This document shows positions 54,131-63,608 of a DNA stretch of 64,000 bases, one piece after another. The stretch comes from Vibrio mediterranei (lineage in GTDB: Bacteria; Pseudomonadota; Gammaproteobacteria; Enterobacterales; Vibrionaceae), in contig NZ_FLLQ01000004.1 in NCBI RefSeq assembly GCF_900088415.1, positions 62,001 through 126,000 on the forward strand. The letters run 5' to 3'. Made by a program: the position numbers and the translations under genes. Numbering within the stretch: the stretch's first letter is position 1; every line of letters starts with the position of its first letter. A model generated the notes under the pieces. The model did no database searches. It saw nothing but the letters and a program-made list of their open reading frames with translations, and had not been told where the DNA came from.

Positions 54131-55858
54131 TTATGGCGTAATAGAGTTAATGGAAGTCATAGATTGCTCACTAGGCAACAATGGAAAGATCCAATTATCT
54201 TGGTAATTCTCATCATCGATTTCGTCTAGCAATGGGGCACCTTGGAAAAAGGTGACTCGGACCCAGCGGTCAGATCTAGGATCAAACTTCGTCGCCCCAA
54301 AGATGGCGAGTTTGCAACGCAATAAATGCATAGGTAGTGACTGTTTATGGAGAACATTCATTTGAATGTCTCCCATCACGCGATTACCTAGCGTCCATAC
54401 CCTTCTTGCAATAGCTCGATATTGAGGTGAATGCAGCAGAAATTGCGCAATCGACATCTCTTGAGATTGTTGCTCTAACGCTCTGTACAGGTAATACGCT
54501 TGTCTACCAATATCAAGCGGTAGTTCTTTATCTGCCCCTTGTTCTTCCTCACGAACACCTAAGCGTGGCTCTTCTTTGTCCTGTGACCGATACCAGAACC
54601 AATAGTTATTTTCTGGCATCGAAAAGTCGGTACTAACTGCCCACTGATAACGAGTTTCCAATAACGAAATCAAATCACTGACTTTTTTACCCGTTGGCAA
54701 ATACAGCGTTTCATCCGTATTCATCTGATCTGCAAATACATCAACTTGTTCTGGGTAGAGCTCCATCAGACACGCAATGAGGATTTCTTGGGCTTCCATA
54801 TTCATTAACTGATTTTGTTTGAGCAAATCACCCCAAGTTGAGGCATTTTCAAGATGTGTGACTAGGTCGTCTACTAACAAAGATAATTCATCAAGCGCCT
54901 GCTGATTTAAGCTGTTTTGCACCTCATTAATCGTTATTACTTGCGCCAAGTGCATAGTCGCTTTGCTAAGCAGAACTTTAAGTTGCGGCAACTTATCTTT
55001 ATTAGTTTGCTGCGCCAACACCATCGCGAGTGCTTTTTCTCGTGACGTCATCCACTGGTCAACGATGCATGGGTGATTAATCAAATATGGCGCCATACCA
55101 AGCCCAGTCGCATTTCCAACGCCCAAGTATCGCTGCAAACCGCGATCTAATGATATCGCTTTATCACCGCCTTGTTGCGTCGCCAAGTAATGCACCCAAT
55201 CCAAACTGAATTCGCGTAGCAGATACACCGCGCACATTTGGGCGCTGAATGACTGACTAAAGTCATCGTTATCTTCCAGTAACTTAAAGTCAGCAATGCC
55301 GAACTTACCATTACCGTAAACTGCCGTTGTACGCAGAATATAACCAACCTCAGCAAGCTCTTTCGCGTCTGGTTGAGTGCCCTTGGCAAGGTGAGAAACA
55401 ATATGTTCGAAGACTCGAACACTCTTATTGGCGCGAGCCAATACAAGAACATCGTTGGTATTGCGCCCTGCTTCTTGAAGCGGCACATTGGCACGCAGCT
55501 TTTCCAACAGAGACACATCAACATCTCCATACACTAGGGCGAATGTCACATCCCATTTCTCTGCAATCACGCGATCATTGCGCTCTTCATCAGCAATCTG
55601 GTCACAAAATACCACTAGATGATAAACGTGCTTAGGTGTTGCGAGACGGTAAATGACGTGTCCATAACCTTGCGGCGACAACTGCCATTCATGCTTACTC
55701 ACCTGCCAATTTTGCTGTGCCATTTTGCGGATTAAGCTGCGCACAAAACTGATTCGATTTTGATGCATAGCGCCAAGTCGTTGTGGATTCATTACCACAT
55801 CAACGCTACGAAGCGGAGTCTCAGTGTAAGTTGAACGATGTACATCCATTTTGCTCAC
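54131..55858 (-). CDS. Conserved hypothetical protein, 575 aa
   Basis: I do not recognise this family. It is a soluble, mostly helical protein without signal peptide or membrane segments. The N-terminal third has a basic start (RISFVRSLIRKMAQQNWQVSKHEW) and a strand-rich part (GHVIYRLATPKHVYHLVVFCDQI). The middle and C-terminal parts are helix-rich, with DIGRQAYYLYRALEQQSQEMSIAQFLLHSPQYRAIARRVW. No nucleotide-binding or metal motif could be seen. It lies between the BCCT carrier and DUF3726 genes, on the same strand with short gaps, so it should take part in the same pathway. Confidence 0.75.
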   Translation of the reverse strand: MSKMDVHRSTYTETPLRSVDVVMNPQRLGAMHQNRISFVRSLIRKMAQQNWQVSKHEWQLSPQGYGHVIYRLATPKHVYHLVVFCDQIADEERNDRVIAEKWDVTFALVYGDVDVSLLEKLRANVPLQEAGRNTNDVLVLARANKSVRVFEHIVSHLAKGTQPDAKELAEVGYILRTTAVYGNGKFGIADFKLLEDNDDFSQSFSAQMCAVYLLREFSLDWVHYLATQQGGDKAISLDRGLQRYLGVGNATGLGMAPYLINHPCIVDQWMTSREKALAMVLAQQTNKDKLPQLKVLLSKATMHLAQVITINEVQNSLNQQALDELSLLVDDLVTHLENASTWGDLLKQNQLMNMEAQEILIACLMELYPEQVDVFADQMNTDETLYLPTGKKVSDLISLLETRYQWAVSTDFSMPENNYWFWYRSQDKEEPRLGVREEEQGADKELPLDIGRQAYYLYRALEQQSQEMSIAQFLLHSPQYRAIARRVWTLGNRVMGDIQMNVLHKQSLPMHLLRCKLAIFGATKFDPRSDRWVRVTFFQGAPLLDEIDDENYQDNWIFPLLPSEQSMTSINSITP

Positions 55859-55947
55859 CTGTTTTAATTATAAGAATGATTGGAGCTGCGTGGGGTGTGA
55901 ACCTAAGCCCACACAGCATTCACGTTATTGAAGAACTATTGTTGTGT

Positions 55948-57537
55948 TTATAAGCCTTGTTCTTTCGCCAGTTTCATCGCGATTTGCGGAGCGTTCCATA
56001 GTGAGGGCAACAGCACTAAGGATACTGGTACCGCGGTTATCACGATAAAGGACTGCAGTGCCGAAATACCGCCCGATCCCAGTGATATTAAGATGATTGC
56101 CGTCACCCCCATCATTACTCCCCAAAAGGTACGGACGATGGCATTTGGCTCCGTTTCACCACTGATGACAACACTGATGGTGTAAGTCATCGAATCTCCC
56201 GTAGTGACGATGAATATGGTGGTAAGCACTAAGAACAAAATGGAAACTAGCATTGGCATAGGTAGCTGTTGTGTTACTGCGAGTAACGCTCCCGGAAGGT
56301 TAAACCCTTCGAATGCTTTACTAACACTACCAGGGTCGGCAATCTCGAACGCAAGTCCAGTCCCACCGACAATGGTGAACCAAAAACAGGTCGCAAATGG
56401 CGCCGCAATACTAATAATAGAAATGATTTGGCGAATGCTTCGACCACGTGAGATACGAGCAATAAAGATAGCCATTAATGGCCCATAACCTAAGAACCAA
56501 CCCCAGAAGAATACCGTCCACCAGCTCAGCCACTCTTCATCGCCTCGATATGTCGCCATTGGAATAAAGTTATCCAACATGGTACCCATACCCTGGATAT
56601 AGCCATTGAAGATAAAGTTAGTTGGACCAAACAGTAGGATATAAACCATCAGCGCAATAGCTAAGATGACGTTATAACGGCTCAACATCTGCATTCCGCG
56701 ATTAAGGCCGCTGAGTGCTGATAGCGTGTATAGCACTATCGCAAACAGAATAATGATCAGCTGAGTGGTAAAGCCATCTGGAATATCAAACAGTGCGTTC
56801 AATGCATAGCTCACTTGCAGCCCCAGAAAACCGATAGGTCCGATGGTTCCTGCAGCAACTGCTACAATACAACATGCGTCAATCAGAGCACCGGTATGAC
56901 CTTTCAACGCACGCTCTCCCAACACTGGATACAGTAAGGTTCGAGGTTTTAAAGGTAAGCCTTTGTCATAGTGCAAATGCATCATAACAATAGAGGTTAA
57001 GCTACCTACAATTGCCCATGACAAGAAGCTCCAGTGCATAAATGACTGCGATAAAGCATTAATCGCTGTTTGCATAACGCTGTCTTGGGGACCGTACAGA
57101 GGAGGAGGACTCACATAGTGCGCAATAGGCTCAGCTGCTGCCCAAAATACACCGCCCCCTGCCAGTAAGGTACAGAATAGAATAGCCATCCAGCGAAATG
57201 AGTCTAGCTCTGGTTTCACGTTACCGCCCAAAATCACTTTGCCTGTTCGCCCTGCTGCGAGACCAAGACCAATAAGAAAAGTGAGTAGTAGTAATATTTG
57301 CCAGTAAGGACCAAAAACTTTTACTGACCAGCTAAAACCAGCATTGACTAGAGAAGAAAGCAGCTCGCCATCATAAAGCGCAAGTGCAACAAACAGAGCG
57401 ATAAAGCCGCCACTGTACCAAAATGCAGGGTTACTCAACCCCAACTTATCCGATGAAGAGAGTTTACTTTGATGTTCTATCTCCGCGCTTGCAGAAGACG
57501 GTGGTGCTGTGTTCATGCCATTGGTTAGATCAGACAT
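55948..57537 (-). CDS. BCCT-family transporter (betaine/carnitine/choline type)
   Basis: A 529-aa carrier with 12 segments of the BCCT family, which moves quaternary ammonium and related solutes. The TM8 signature reads WWTVFFWGWFLGYGPLMAIFIARISRGRSIRQ in two parts around residues 345-375. The first WW and the ARISRGR end are as usual, but the WW.SW.PFVG middle is changed to FLGYGPLM, so the substrate box is not the standard glycine-betaine one. The N-terminal 40 residues are hydrophilic. No long C-terminal osmosensing tail is present, which fits uptake for catabolism rather than osmoprotection. Confidence 0.88.
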   Translation of the reverse strand: MSDLTNGMNTAPPSSASAEIEHQSKLSSSDKLGLSNPAFWYSGGFIALFVALALYDGELLSSLVNAGFSWSVKVFGPYWQILLLLTFLIGLGLAAGRTGKVILGGNVKPELDSFRWMAILFCTLLAGGGVFWAAAEPIAHYVSPPPLYGPQDSVMQTAINALSQSFMHWSFLSWAIVGSLTSIVMMHLHYDKGLPLKPRTLLYPVLGERALKGHTGALIDACCIVAVAAGTIGPIGFLGLQVSYALNALFDIPDGFTTQLIIILFAIVLYTLSALSGLNRGMQMLSRYNVILAIALMVYILLFGPTNFIFNGYIQGMGTMLDNFIPMATYRGDEEWLSWWTVFFWGWFLGYGPLMAIFIARISRGRSIRQIISIISIAAPFATCFWFTIVGGTGLAFEIADPGSVSKAFEGFNLPGALLAVTQQLPMPMLVSILFLVLTTIFIVTTGDSMTYTISVVISGETEPNAIVRTFWGVMMGVTAIILISLGSGGISALQSFIVITAVPVSLVLLPSLWNAPQIAMKLAKEQGL

Positions 57538-57648
57538 ACTCTGACTCCAGAAGTTTGTGTTGCTCGCCTTGGGGAAAGCAACCTATGTTGTGTTTAACGC
57601 TCACCTATTGTTCTTGTATTGGCGAGCTCTTCCATGTTCGGGTGTACG

Positions 57649-58638
57649 CTATAGATTTGACTCCAATCCTTGTTGTAAGAAGTCAAACCAATTACCACCC
57701 ATAATTTTCCCCGCCTCGACTTCACTAAAGCCATGACGGACTAATCCGTTGTAGATGTTTTCCATTCCTTTGCTACCGCTGAACCAAGGAAGAGCATCAG
57801 GCCAACCTGAGTTAGCAGCCGAGCCTTCGCCATAATCCATGGTTTTTGACCAGCGTCCGTTGCGCATCCACTCCAAAACTTGTTGAGGCTGATTCAGGCA
57901 AAGGTCGCTACCGATACCAATGTGGTCGATACCTGCAATATCCGCCGTTTTCTCTACCATTTGGCAGAAATCCTCTAATGAACACTCACTGCCATTGGGT
58001 AGATGAAATGGATAAAGGCTAAATCCAATCAGGCCGCCACGCTCGGTAAGGGATTTGATCACCGTGTTCGACTTGTTTCGCAGTGCATCATGAGCGAACG
58101 TTGGATTGGCATGACTGATACAAATTGGACGAGCAGAAAGGTCTATCGCCTCCAGCGTTGAACGTTCGGCGCTGTGTGACATATCGATGATCATGCCGAC
58201 ACGGTTCATCTCTTCGATGACTTGCTTACCAAAACGGGTGATGCCTGTGTCGTGCTTTTCGTAACACCCTGTCGCTAATAGGCTTTGGTTGTTGTAGGTC
58301 AGTTGCATGATGAGCAGCCCTTGACGGCGCATGACTTCTATTAAGCCAATTTCGTCATCAATCGGAGAACAGTTCTGCGCCCCCATAAAAATGCCAACCT
58401 TACCCGATGCCTTTGCAAGCTCGACATCTGCCATGGAATAAACCGGCATAATGAGGTCGTCGTTTTGCTCGAAACGAAGGTTCCATTCGGCAAATCGAGT
58501 CAGTGTCTCACGTGCATTCTCGTGATAAGCGATAGTAACGTGAACAGCGGTAATGCCGCTGGCTTTGAGCGTTTGAAAATACTCTCTGTCCCAATTGCAG
58601 TATTGCAATCCGTCTATGACAATCCCTTGCTGGTACAT
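57649..58638 (-). CDS. Renal-dipeptidase-family hydrolase
   Basis: A 329-aa zinc-dependent enzyme of the M19 family. Typical motifs are IDGLQYCNWDREYF near the start, MQLTYNNQSLLATGC, MIIDMSHSAERSTLEAI and CISHANPTFAHDALRN (metal His), then IGIGSDLC (Asp). The start resembles the dipeptidase beside the dimethylglycine-demethylase genes of pseudomonads, from recall. That subgroup has IDGLQY where true dipeptidases have DGHND, so the first metal ligands differ and the substrate may not be a dipeptide. A signal peptide is absent. Confidence 0.82.
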   Translation of the reverse strand: MYQQGIVIDGLQYCNWDREYFQTLKASGITAVHVTIAYHENARETLTRFAEWNLRFEQNDDLIMPVYSMADVELAKASGKVGIFMGAQNCSPIDDEIGLIEVMRRQGLLIMQLTYNNQSLLATGCYEKHDTGITRFGKQVIEEMNRVGMIIDMSHSAERSTLEAIDLSARPICISHANPTFAHDALRNKSNTVIKSLTERGGLIGFSLYPFHLPNGSECSLEDFCQMVEKTADIAGIDHIGIGSDLCLNQPQQVLEWMRNGRWSKTMDYGEGSAANSGWPDALPWFSGSKGMENIYNGLVRHGFSEVEAGKIMGGNWFDFLQQGLESNL

Positions 58639-58720
58639 ACCCCACCTCTTGCTGTACTCATTGAATTGGTGTTCAGAATGAGTGACGTCACAACGTCACT
58701 CTCTCGGCGTCGTGTAATAA

Positions 58721-60181
58721 TTAGTAAGGGCGTTGGTACGCTGTTTTTACTACGGTATAGAACTCTTTTGCATATTGACCTTGCTCACGAGGACCAAAGC
58801 TAGACTCTTTACGACCACCAAACGGTACGTGGTAATCTGTGCCTGCTGTTGGCAAGTTCACCATGGCACAACCGGTTTGGATCTGTTGTTTGAAGATGGC
58901 ACTGTTTCGCAGGCTTTGTGTGATGATGCCACCCGTTAATCCAAATCGTGTGTCGTTCGCTGTTGCGATTGCTTCGTCAAGGTCGGCAACTCGAATAACG
59001 CTCGCCATAGGCGCAAACACCTCTTCTTGGTTCACTTCCCACTCATTCTTAGTGTTCAAGAACAGAGTTGGTGACATGTAGTAACCCTCATGCGCAAGAT
59101 TCAGACGTTCTCCGCCAAATGCTAGCTCTGCTCCACTTTGACGAGCTTTTTCAATCCACCCAAAGTTTGCCTCTAACTGGTTACCATCGACGACAGGTCC
59201 CATAAAGATGCCCTCTTCAAGTGCGTGACCTACTTTTAGTTCGCTCATGCGCTTAATGAGTGCTTCAACATATTGGTCATGAATGCCATCCATCACCACA
59301 AGACGAGAAGACGCAGTACACTTTTGGCCTGCGCCAGAGAAAGAACCAGCAATCGTCGCCTCTACTGCAATCTGAATATCAGCATCATCGGCAATGACCA
59401 AAGCATTTTTGCTACCCATTTCCAACTGGCAACGAACAAAATTCGGGGCGGTTGCGGCTGCCACTTTACGTCCTGTTTCAACAGAACCCGTGAAGCTGAC
59501 GCCGTTCACATCTGTAGAATTGATCAAAGTGTTACCCACTTCAGAACCACTACCTAACACCAAGTTAAACGTGCCAGCAGGTATGCCTTGACGATGGATA
59601 ATTTCCGTTAAAGCCACCGCACTCGCTGGAGTAAGATTCGCAGGTTTCCAAATGACGCTGTTACCAAAAGCCAATGCAGGTGCAATCTTCCAAGCCGCCG
59701 TTGCGGTTGGGAAGTTCCAAGGGGAAATAATCGCAATCACACCAACAGCTTCACGAGTCACTTCCACCGAAACGCCCGGACGCACTGAATCGGCACTGTC
59801 ACCTATCTGACGTAACACCTCAGCCGCGAAATATTGGAAGAATTGACCAGCTCGATAGATTTCACCACGACCTTCTAAAAATGGCTTACCCTCCTCGCGA
59901 GAAAGCAAGGTACCAAGTTCATCGCAGCGCGCTATCAATTCGTCTCCAATTGCTTGAAGCACCGCTTGCTTGCGTTCAATAGGCGTTTTTTCCCACTTTG
60001 GCTGTGCATGTTTAGCTGCGGATATGGCTTGCTGAACCTGCACTTGGCTTGCCTGAGCAAAGTGACCTAGATTTTCAGAAATATCTGATGGGTTAATGTT
60101 GGCGATGGTGCTTGCACCAGACTGCCACTCCCCTGCGATGTACAAGGCATTTTCAGTTGGAATAGTAAGTTGTTGAGTCAT
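58721..60181 (-). CDS. Aldehyde dehydrogenase (semialdehyde type)
   Basis: A 486-aa NAD(P)-dependent aldehyde dehydrogenase. The catalytic cysteine is in FSGAGQKCTASSR, the general base Glu in LEMGSKNALVI, and the cofactor region has ISPWNFPTATAAWKIAPALAFGNSVIWKPA. The wording is close to alpha-ketoglutarate-semialdehyde dehydrogenases of hydroxyproline or sugar-acid catabolism, but substrate cannot be set from sequence. The ATG at 60181 has AAGGA 8 bases upstream; the longer frame to 60229 lacks one. Confidence 0.9.
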   Translation of the reverse strand: MTQQLTIPTENALYIAGEWQSGASTIANINPSDISENLGHFAQASQVQVQQAISAAKHAQPKWEKTPIERKQAVLQAIGDELIARCDELGTLLSREEGKPFLEGRGEIYRAGQFFQYFAAEVLRQIGDSADSVRPGVSVEVTREAVGVIAIISPWNFPTATAAWKIAPALAFGNSVIWKPANLTPASAVALTEIIHRQGIPAGTFNLVLGSGSEVGNTLINSTDVNGVSFTGSVETGRKVAAATAPNFVRCQLEMGSKNALVIADDADIQIAVEATIAGSFSGAGQKCTASSRLVVMDGIHDQYVEALIKRMSELKVGHALEEGIFMGPVVDGNQLEANFGWIEKARQSGAELAFGGERLNLAHEGYYMSPTLFLNTKNEWEVNQEEVFAPMASVIRVADLDEAIATANDTRFGLTGGIITQSLRNSAIFKQQIQTGCAMVNLPTAGTDYHVPFGGRKESSFGPREQGQYAKEFYTVVKTAYQRPY

Positions 60182-60259
60182 TTGTGCTTTCCTTGTTCTG
60201 TAGCTCGCTAGATGAGATCTAGCCGCCAATATTCTGCTTAGTTGATTAGTAAACTGTTG

Positions 60260-60658
60260 TTACTCTGGTTGCGGCGCGGCTGCGTACACAACAAACTCCA
60301 CCAGCATTTCTTCTCTCGCTAACCCCGCCACGACCATAGCTGCGCGATTTGGATAAGGTGCTTCAAAGTACTCTGCATAAACTTCATTGACGGTTTTGAG
60401 GTACTCTCGGTCTGTCACGTAGATCAACACTTGCAGAACTGAATCTAGAGACGAACCTGCACATTCTAGTGTGTGAGAAAGGTTGTTAAATGTCTGACGG
60501 GTTTGTGCTTCAATGCCACCATCAACAACAGCTCCAGTATCATCGATAGGGATCTGCGCGGTATATAATGTGCCATTGTTGACGATCGCCCATTCAAGTG
60601 GCGCCTTTGAAGCAAATAGAGAAGTTTTAACTGGAGACTTTTGGGTTTGAAAATTCAC
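60260..60658 (-). CDS. RidA-family enamine/imine deaminase
   Basis: A 132-aa RidA-like protein that hydrolyses reactive enamines and imines to keto acids and ammonia. The conserved arginine is in PYPNRAAMVV and the Glu in MLVEFVVYA. A GTG at 60658 with GGTGGA upstream is used as the start; a TTG two codons earlier is possible. As first gene of the unit, it implies that an imine or enamine is made by a partner enzyme. Confidence 0.87.
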   Translation of the reverse strand: MNFQTQKSPVKTSLFASKAPLEWAIVNNGTLYTAQIPIDDTGAVVDGGIEAQTRQTFNNLSHTLECAGSSLDSVLQVLIYVTDREYLKTVNEVYAEYFEAPYPNRAAMVVAGLAREEMLVEFVVYAAAPQPE

Positions 60659-60716
60659 GAGCAATCCACCATTTGTAACAACTATGTTTCTTGATGGTTA
60701 AATAATGCTACTTGAT

Positions 60717-60755
60717 ATTTGATAAATCTAACGGTAAATTTTTTACATTTGATAA
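60717..60755. promoter_or_regulatory. Direct repeats between ridA and lysR, likely LysR sites
   Basis: ATTTGATAA occurs at 60717-60725 and again at 60747-60755, exactly 30 bases apart, about three helical turns. An inverted TATCA follows at about 60763-60767. They lie midway between divergent genes, as LysR-family sites do. Confidence 0.5.
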
Positions 60756-60813
60756 GTAAAATCTATCACCTTACAAAAGGTACGGTGACAAAAGGGCTTA
60801 AGGAAGTGGTCTA

Positions 60814-61695
60814 ATGAGTATCAAACTTCAACAATTGCGGCATTTTGTGATGGTGGTCGAAGAAGGTGGATTCAGAGCGGCCTCAAATAGAGCCAACCGC
60901 TCGCAAGCAGCATTATCCACATCAATAAAAGAACTTGAAAAGAACTTAGGTCAGGCGCTGTTTGAATCCGGGAACAAATCTAAACTCACACCATTTGGCG
61001 AGATATGTCTGCCCAAAGTAATCCAGTTCCTTAACGTCTATAGTGCATTAGATAATGATTTACGAGCCGCTGCCGCGGGACAACAGGGACGAGTCAGAAT
61101 CGCCAGTGTCCCCTCTGTCGCTGCTAAGCTGATTCCCAGTGTATTGGGTACTTTTTGCGAACAATTTCCCAATGTGGAGGTAAGTCTGATTGATGATAAC
61201 GCCGCTGGTGTCGAAGCACGACTATTGTCAGGGGAAGTCGACTTGGCCCTAGGTAACAGCTCACACCTTGAGGATGGCGCTATCGAGTTTACACCGCTTA
61301 TCTCAGATCCTATTGGTGTCGTCTGTTTGAAAGACAACCCTATTGCTTCTCAAAACGAAGGCATCGAATGGCAAACTCTGTTACAACAGCCGTTTATCAG
61401 AAATGGTACTTGTAAGCTCCTAGACCCAACACCAGCCAGAGCTCTCAGCGAGCAGGCTTTGTATTCCGTCGAAAATATCACCTCTCTTTTCTCTGTATTG
61501 GAGCTTGGTATTGGCATTACCACACTGCCAAAACTTGCCTTTCCCACTAATGAAACTCGCTTAGTCTGGCTTCCTCTGATCGACCCACCTTTACAAAGGC
61601 AAATCGGGATATTTCGCCTTACTGAGCGAACGATTTCCCCTCAAGCACAAGCATTCCATGACTTATGTGTGACTTATTTGAATTATGACGAATAG
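60814..61695 (+). CDS. LysR-family regulator of the RidA/ALDH/BCCT unit
   Basis: A 293-aa LysR regulator. The helix-turn-helix reads FRAASNRANRSQAALSTSIKELEKNLGQALFE (about residues 19-50), followed by the effector-binding domain with SVPSVAAKLIPSVLGTFCEQFP and LLSGEVDLALGN. It is divergent from ridA, which places it as the regulator of the six-gene operon. The inducer is unknown but probably the transported compound or an intermediate. Confidence 0.9.
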   Translation: MSIKLQQLRHFVMVVEEGGFRAASNRANRSQAALSTSIKELEKNLGQALFESGNKSKLTPFGEICLPKVIQFLNVYSALDNDLRAAAAGQQGRVRIASVPSVAAKLIPSVLGTFCEQFPNVEVSLIDDNAAGVEARLLSGEVDLALGNSSHLEDGAIEFTPLISDPIGVVCLKDNPIASQNEGIEWQTLLQQPFIRNGTCKLLDPTPARALSEQALYSVENITSLFSVLELGIGITTLPKLAFPTNETRLVWLPLIDPPLQRQIGIFRLTERTISPQAQAFHDLCVTYLNYDE

Positions 61696-61737
61696 CGGAC
61701 ATCAAGCACCTACGCAACATTCAAAAGGATGTTCAGA

Positions 61738-61762
61738 AAAACCTAGCATTGCGCTAGGTTTT
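61738..61762. terminator. Bidirectional terminator between lysR and fucO
   Basis: AAAACCTAGC pairs with GCTAGGTTTT around loop ATTGC. It serves two convergent genes. Confidence 0.9.
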
Positions 61763-61770
61763 TCATTACG

Positions 61771-62919
61771 TTACATAGCTTGAGCAAATAGCTTAAGGAT
61801 TTCTTCTCGCGTCGGAACTCTAGGGTTGCCTCCAAGACATGGGTCAGCCAGAGTCTTATCTAACCAAAGAGCAAAATCACTTTCTTGAATGCCTAGCTCT
61901 GCTAAGCCATTTGGAATTTGCACGCGCTGTGAAAGCTGACGAATTCTCGCTATCGCAGCTTTCGCCGCAGATTCATCATCTAAGTCCGCAGTACTCGAAC
62001 CCATAGCTTCGGCAATCGCTCTAAACGGTTGCGGACGTGTTTGAGCATTGAACTCACACACTTCCGGTAACAAGATAGCATTACAAACACCATGAGGAAG
62101 GTTATGTGTAGCACCTGGTTGATGAGCCATGGCATGAACCAAACCTAAACCTGCGCTGTTAAACGCCATACCTGCAAGAAACTGAGCACAAGCTAATTGT
62201 TCACGCGCCTCTAGATTCTGGCCATCATCTACCGCAACAGGTAACCATTTATTGATGAGGCGAATCGCTTCTAAAGCCGTCGGTTTGGTTAGTGTATGTG
62301 CACCGGGTGTAACATAAGCTTCAATGGCATGGGTGAGCGCATCCATACCCGTGCTAGCGGTTACGCTGCTTGGTAATCCCAACATAAGCTCAGGGTCATT
62401 AACCGCCAAATCAGGGATCTGTTTGGCATCGATAATCACCATTTTTACTTGCCGTTCTTCGTCAGTAATAACCGAATTAGAGGTCATTTCTGCCGCTGTC
62501 CCTGCTGTCGTATTAACCGCGACAAAGTAGTCCCCCACGACACGCACTTTACCTACACCTTCATAATCACAGATGTCACCGCCATTTGAGGTCACTATGC
62601 GTATAGCTTTAGCACAATCTACAGGGCTACCTCCACCTACAGCAATGAAACAGTCACACTGTTCCTTTTGGTACAGCTCTACCCCTTCTCTTACTAGTGC
62701 AGCCGTCGGGTTTGGTGTCACTTTATCGAACAACACATAATCAATGCTGAGCTGCTCCAATTGAGCCAGTAATGAATCAAGAATTCCCAGCTTAACCAGA
62801 TTCGCATCTGTCACGATAAGCGCAGTGTTAATCGATTGAGCTTGGATCTCTTGTACCGCATCATTAATAGCGCCAGCCCCAGCTAAACTCAACTTGGGTA
62901 AATTTAAAGAAAAAGCCAT
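61771..62919 (-). CDS. fucO: FucO-like lactaldehyde reductase (iron-containing alcohol dehydrogenase)
   Basis: A 382-aa group III alcohol dehydrogenase, the length of E. coli FucO, which reduces L-lactaldehyde to propane-1,2-diol. The NAD site is GGGSPVDCAK and TTAGTAAEMTSNSVI. The iron ligands are in MDALTHAIEAY (Asp, His), VHAMAHQPG and LPHGVCNAILLP. The ATG at 62919 has GAGG 9 bases before it; an ATG two codons earlier overlaps that site. It follows fucA in the operon, which supports the FucO call over other alcohol dehydrogenases. Confidence 0.88.
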   Translation of the reverse strand: MAFSLNLPKLSLAGAGAINDAVQEIQAQSINTALIVTDANLVKLGILDSLLAQLEQLSIDYVLFDKVTPNPTAALVREGVELYQKEQCDCFIAVGGGSPVDCAKAIRIVTSNGGDICDYEGVGKVRVVGDYFVAVNTTAGTAAEMTSNSVITDEERQVKMVIIDAKQIPDLAVNDPELMLGLPSSVTASTGMDALTHAIEAYVTPGAHTLTKPTALEAIRLINKWLPVAVDDGQNLEAREQLACAQFLAGMAFNSAGLGLVHAMAHQPGATHNLPHGVCNAILLPEVCEFNAQTRPQPFRAIAEAMGSSTADLDDESAAKAAIARIRQLSQRVQIPNGLAELGIQESDFALWLDKTLADPCLGGNPRVPTREEILKLFAQAM

Positions 62920-62958
62920 GGTCATTTCCCTCTACATCTTCAATTAGGTTATTGGTAA

Positions 62959-63606
62959 CTACTGCTCAACTCTCAGTCCATATGACTTGAACTTGCCCAA
63001 GACCTTTTGCATTTCTGCATCGTCAAGCACAGGGACATCTGTTGTAATCGCCATTGTTTTCAGATAGAGGTCAGCCAATACTTCGACTTCATGTGCTAGC
63101 CACAGTGCTTTTTCTAAATTAGCCTCACCCGCAATAAGTCCATGGTGTTGCAGCAAAATGGCTTTGCTGTTTGCCATCCCTTCTTTGACATACTCGGCTA
63201 GTTCGTGACTGCCAAAAGTAGCGTAAGGGACACAAGGGATCTCTGTCGCACCCGACGCAGCAACCATATAATGAATCGCTGGGATTGGTTTGTTCAGAAT
63301 GGATACCGCCGCACAATTAATGGCGTGATTGTGAACTACCGCGTTTACGTCTTCACGAGTTTGATAACAAGTCAGATGGAAGTGCCACTCTGATGACGGT
63401 AACTTGCCTTCCTCAAAGAACCCATCATGAGTGACATACACAATATGATCGGGGGTGAGTTTGTCGTATGCGATGCCCGTTGGTGTGATCAACATACCGT
63501 TATCAAAACGAACACTGACATTTCCAGCAGTGCCTTGGTTCAACCCAAGTCTTGTCATTTCAAGGCAAGTGTCGATGATTTGTTGCGAAAGTTGTTGTCT
63601 GTTCAT
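62959..63606 (-). CDS. fucA: L-fuculose-phosphate aldolase FucA
   Basis: A 215-aa class II aldolase, the exact length of E. coli FucA, which splits L-fuculose 1-phosphate to lactaldehyde and dihydroxyacetone phosphate. Zinc ligands His92, His94 (VVHNHAI) and His155 (LQHHGL) and the catalytic Glu73 (PSSEWHFH) are all at the E. coli positions. It lies 2 bases after fucU and 39 before fucO. Confidence 0.95.
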   Translation of the reverse strand: MNRQQLSQQIIDTCLEMTRLGLNQGTAGNVSVRFDNGMLITPTGIAYDKLTPDHIVYVTHDGFFEEGKLPSSEWHFHLTCYQTREDVNAVVHNHAINCAAVSILNKPIPAIHYMVAASGATEIPCVPYATFGSHELAEYVKEGMANSKAILLQHHGLIAGEANLEKALWLAHEVEVLADLYLKTMAITTDVPVLDDAEMQKVLGKFKSYGLRVEQ

Positions 63607-63608
63607 GC

